Assembly: GCF_900109685.1 (NCBI RefSeq)
Contig: NZ_FOBB01000014.1
Coordinates: 1 to 64,000 of the forward strand
DNA length: 64,000 nucleotides
Reading direction: 5' to 3'
Origin: Chitinophaga rupis
GTDB taxonomy: Bacteria; Bacteroidota; Bacteroidia; Chitinophagales; Chitinophagaceae
The notes beneath the pieces are model-generated. The model had not been told where the DNA came from, made no database searches, and was given only the letters and a program-made list of their open reading frames with translations. A program made the position numbers and the translations under genes. Of the stretch, positions 61,243 to 64,000 are shown one piece after another. Positions within the stretch are counted from its first letter, which is position 1. Every line of letters begins with the position of its first letter.

Positions 61243-61380
61243 TGGTCCATAGTCTATAGTCCATAGTCCATTGCCTTTTTCGTGGCTGCTAATAGTTCGA
61301 AAATGGTCGTGGACAGTTATAGACAAACCACAATAAACAACATAACATCCATGGACTATGGACCATGGACCATGGACTAA
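61241..61380. repeat. Inverted heptamer array (GTCCATA family)
   Basis: GTCCATA GTCTATA GTCCATA GTCCATT near 61245-61272 and the complementary ATGGACT ATGGACC ATGGACC ATGGACT at about 61350-61378. It starts inside the stop codon of the methyltransferase gene and ends 5 bp before the next start. Same family as 10857. Confidence 0.75.
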
Positions 61381-61383
61381 GAA

Positions 61384-62241
61384 ATGAGAATTGCGTTTAT
61401 AATACTCGCACACAAACAACCGGCCCAGCTGCAGCGCCTTTTACAAAGGCTGGCGCACCCGGGCATTGATTGTTATGTGCATGTGGATGCAAAGTGCGGC
61501 CTGCAGGATTGGGAAGCGCCTTTATCCCTGCCGCAGGTATACACGGTGCCGGAAAGGGTAAAAGTTACCTGGGCCGGCTGGAGCATTTTGCAGGCTACGC
61601 TGAACAGTATGCAGGCAGTAATGGAAAGTGGCGAAAAGTATAAGTACATTACTTTACTCAGCGGGCAGGATTATGTGTTAAAATCTGCCGGTTATATTTA
61701 TGATTTCCTGTGCAGCCGGCGGGAGAGCGGTCAGCAGTTCATTAACGTTATTAATGATGAAGCGCTGGCGCCCATGATGAGCAAAATGAACAACTATCAT
61801 TTTGTAGAGCATAATTTTCCCGGTAAGTACAAGTTTGGCCGCCTGCTTACAGCATTGCTGCCTAAACGCCGCCCTCCGCTGGGCTTTAAGCTGTACTGTG
61901 GCTCCGCCTGGTGGACGCTTACACCGGATTGCGTGGAGTACTGCCTGCAATTTGAAGAGCAGCATCCGGAACTGCATCGTTTTTTTAAATACACCTGGGG
62001 ATCGGACGAGTTTCTGCTGCAGACCATTCTCATGAACAGCCCTTACCGCGCACAGGTAACCGGCGAAAACCTGCACTACATTGACTGGAGCGCAGGAAAA
62101 GAACATCCTAAAACTTTTGCTACAGAAGATATGACACCGCTGCTGGCCTCAGGTAAGCTGTTTGCCCGCAAGTTTGATATGGAAAAAAGCGCCGCCATTA
62201 TGGACCTGCTGGATGAGGAAGTAGTGTGGAAGGTATTATGA
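61384..62241 (+). CDS. Core-2/I-branching-type glycosyltransferase (GT14)
   Basis: 285 aa. N-terminal IAFIILAHKQPAQLQRLLQ, CYVHVDAK, VTWAGWSILQATL, YITLLSGQDYVL and GSAWWTLTPDCVEY, then SDEFLLQTIL; all are typical of GT14. The family transfers GlcNAc or xylose to make branches. It has no membrane helix. It is the last gene of the rightward operon and is followed by a terminator. Confidence 0.9.
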   Translation: MRIAFIILAHKQPAQLQRLLQRLAHPGIDCYVHVDAKCGLQDWEAPLSLPQVYTVPERVKVTWAGWSILQATLNSMQAVMESGEKYKYITLLSGQDYVLKSAGYIYDFLCSRRESGQQFINVINDEALAPMMSKMNNYHFVEHNFPGKYKFGRLLTALLPKRRPPLGFKLYCGSAWWTLTPDCVEYCLQFEEQHPELHRFFKYTWGSDEFLLQTILMNSPYRAQVTGENLHYIDWSAGKEHPKTFATEDMTPLLASGKLFARKFDMEKSAAIMDLLDEEVVWKVL

Positions 62242-62253
62242 GCTAATTTTATT

Positions 62254-62297
62254 AAAAAAGCCGGATATGATCATTACTTCATATCCGGCTTTTTTTT
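62254..62297. terminator. Bidirectional terminator at the end of the polysaccharide locus
   Basis: GCCGGATATGA (62260-62270) pairs with TCATATCCGGC (62279-62289), followed by eight T and preceded by six A. It lies between the convergent GT14 and flippase genes. Confidence 0.88.
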
Positions 62298-62310
62298 ATG
62301 TGTAATTGAA

Positions 62311-63654
62311 TTACGCTTTATCCGCCACCATGGCCTTTCCCCTTACTTTGGCCAATAGCCTTTTACATTCCTGCCAGCCTAAGGTCCATATATCGCGCAA
62401 ATGTACATCCAGGTGCTTCTTCAAAAAGTAATAGCCGAACACCACGGCAAATATTACGTTCAGCAGGGAAGCGAACGCTACTGAGCGGATATCCGTATAG
62501 ATCCACACAAAAAGAATATCACAGGCCACATTCAGGATCAGCTTCAGGAAGTTTTTGTAAAAATTCACGTTGGGCAAATTAATCATGTCCAGCGTAACGC
62601 CAATAAAACGGTCAATGGGCCACAGGATAGCGGAGAACAGGATAATGCGCACAATGTCCGTAGCATCCAGGTAAGTACTTTTAGCTAATATGATAATTAA
62701 GGGCTGGGTAAAGATCAGCAGTCCTATAATAAATGGAGTAATAAGCAAGCTTACCGTGCCGGTATACTTTGCAAAAGCCCGTGCTACGCCCGTATAGTCA
62801 TTGCGGTTAGCGGCGCTGGAAAGCGTAGGCTGTGCGGTAGCTACGAAGCTGCGCAGTATAATTTCAATTACCTCCATAAACTTTTGCGGTATGCTGTAAA
62901 TAGCTACAGCTGCGGGGTTCAGCAGGGTGCGGATCACCAGCGTATCGGAATAATTGAGCAGGGAAGAGGAGGCCATGCTGCCCACAATATGTTTGCCAAA
63001 GTTGAAAAGTTCCCGCGCCTGCTCTTTTGTACGGAAAAACACGGAGCGGATCATGGTCCATTTACGCAGCAGGCAGTAAATGCTGGCCAGCGCCATGGAT
63101 GCGCAATACGCATATAATACATTAGGCAGGCTAACCAGCTTTGTAAGGTATAGCACTCCCAGTAGCACCAGGAAAGAGCCGTTCTGCATTAACCGTATCC
63201 AGATAATTTTTTCAAAACGGTGTTCTGCCTGCAATATCCAGGTAGCAAAGTTCATGGGCAGGGAAAAAAGGGTAAGCATCCCCAGCCAGCAAATAAATAA
63301 ATGCCAGGTAGGGTTAAACCATCTGTAAGCTACAAAGTAAGCAAGGAACGAAAGTGTTATATAACTTAAGGTAAGCAGCAGGGAAATATACCAGCCCGCG
63401 CCAATTACACGCCGGCCGGTTGTTTCATCTACCCCCGCATAAAATTTTATCAGGCCGGTTTGCAGTAAGGCAGTACGTATCTGATCCAGCAGGTTATAGG
63501 TGCCAATGAAAGTAACCCATTCCCCGAAAGCATTCAGGGATAACAGGCGCACGAGTAACGAGAAAGACAGTACGTTAAAGAAAGCCATCACAACATTACC
63601 CATTAAAGAGTGAAAATGCCGGTTGCGGATGGCAGCCAGAAATCCAAAAGCCAT
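62311..63654 (-). CDS. Wzx-type oligosaccharide flippase
   Basis: 447 aa with about 12-14 hydrophobic helices. The fold is that of the MATE/MOP superfamily: MGNVVMAFFNVLSFSLLVRLLSLNAFGEW, SSLLNYSDTLVIRTLLNPAAVAIYSIPQ, and repeated SLLxTP-like regions. It is likely to flip lipid-linked repeat units made by the rightward operon. Transcribed leftward, separately from that operon. Start ATG 63654. Confidence 0.9.
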   Translation of the reverse strand: MAFGFLAAIRNRHFHSLMGNVVMAFFNVLSFSLLVRLLSLNAFGEWVTFIGTYNLLDQIRTALLQTGLIKFYAGVDETTGRRVIGAGWYISLLLTLSYITLSFLAYFVAYRWFNPTWHLFICWLGMLTLFSLPMNFATWILQAEHRFEKIIWIRLMQNGSFLVLLGVLYLTKLVSLPNVLYAYCASMALASIYCLLRKWTMIRSVFFRTKEQARELFNFGKHIVGSMASSSLLNYSDTLVIRTLLNPAAVAIYSIPQKFMEVIEIILRSFVATAQPTLSSAANRNDYTGVARAFAKYTGTVSLLITPFIIGLLIFTQPLIIILAKSTYLDATDIVRIILFSAILWPIDRFIGVTLDMINLPNVNFYKNFLKLILNVACDILFVWIYTDIRSVAFASLLNVIFAVVFGYYFLKKHLDVHLRDIWTLGWQECKRLLAKVRGKAMVADKA

Positions 63655-64000
63655 GTGTCGTCGTTAATAATAGTAAAGCAGTTTTTTAACAGGATACAGT
63701 TAGAAAAAGAGTGGTATATGGGGGAACAATGCTATATGTTTTTTACGTGTGCAAGATACATTTTTTTGTTAATAAAAAAAATATGTTACAACAACCGCGT
63801 GTTGTAAATATTGAAAAACAACGTAATACGAGAGGAGAAAAAAGATAATTTATTATAAATCCTGATATATATACAAAAAAACTATTATTTGATAAATAAA
63901 AAATACTTTCTTTGCAAGGGTGATATTGAAGAAACATTAGAAGAGTACATAATATTTACGCCCAACATAAGAAGACCAACATCACCCGTCAGTGTTATTC
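63655..64000. other. AT-rich terminal gap
   Basis: No gene is supported. A 64-codon frame (63743-63937, minus) is AT-rich with no family resemblance and was not called. Confidence 0.3.

Noticed and set aside
63743..63937. 64-codon frame at the right edge, minus strand
   Set aside because: AT-rich, hydrophobic by composition, no start context and no neighbour support.

Overview
The window looks like a chromosomal segment of a Bacteroidota bacterium, most likely a Chitinophagaceae member close to Chitinophaga. Evidence: -7 promoter boxes of the form TAnnTTTG, few Shine-Dalgarno sequences, type 9 secretion (T9SS) C-terminal domains, ATPase-less FtsX/MacB permeases, DUF4252, DUF1599 and BT_3928-type genes, and roughly half G+C. 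This is recognition from protein sequence; no database search was run. No rRNA, tRNA, CRISPR array or prophage was seen.

Region 1 (1-28.5 kb) is mostly housekeeping. It opens with the tail of an IS3-family transposase. Then come an ABC-type permease, an HxlR regulator divergent from the gene it probably controls, ndk, a DHH phosphoesterase, an FKBP lipoprotein, the c-di-AMP synthase dacA next to folP, DUF1599 and BT_3928-like genes, an orphan DppB-type permease, a nitroreductase with an AraC regulator, and a second ABC-type permease. An ECF sigma / membrane protein / DUF4252 / DUF4252 operon follows, then DUF721, a hydrolase, AraC-GyrI, recF, pdhA, a TPR protein, ribH, a LutA-like protein, an EVE protein and a GMC oxidoreductase.

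Region 2 (28.8-41.5 kb) is two tandem giant paralogous secreted proteins (2115 and 1975 aa). Each has an N-terminal alpha/beta-hydrolase, many FN3 and Ig/cadherin-like domains, three copies of a ~170-residue module I cannot name, and a T9SS tail. Their main difference is a PA14 domain present only in the larger one.

Region 3 (41.7-63.7 kb) is an exopolysaccharide locus. Leftward genes: Wzc-like chain-length protein, two acyltransferases, a 36-residue membrane protein, Wzy-like polymerase, a half-size TolC-like protein, an esterase, a Tat-type gluconate-dehydrogenase-subunit-3 protein and a GT2. Rightward genes: a lone receiver-domain protein, a sugar transferase with a degenerate receiver-like N-terminus, two GT2s, AsnB, a GT4, a methyltransferase and a GT14. 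A Wzx flippase closes the locus. No Wza-type exporter is present in the window.

The most unusual DNA feature is in the gaps between genes. At least a dozen intergenic regions are filled by degenerate tandem repeats with a 7-bp period. They belong to several unrelated sequence families, are often arranged as long inverted repeats, and abut or overlap the neighbouring start or stop codons.
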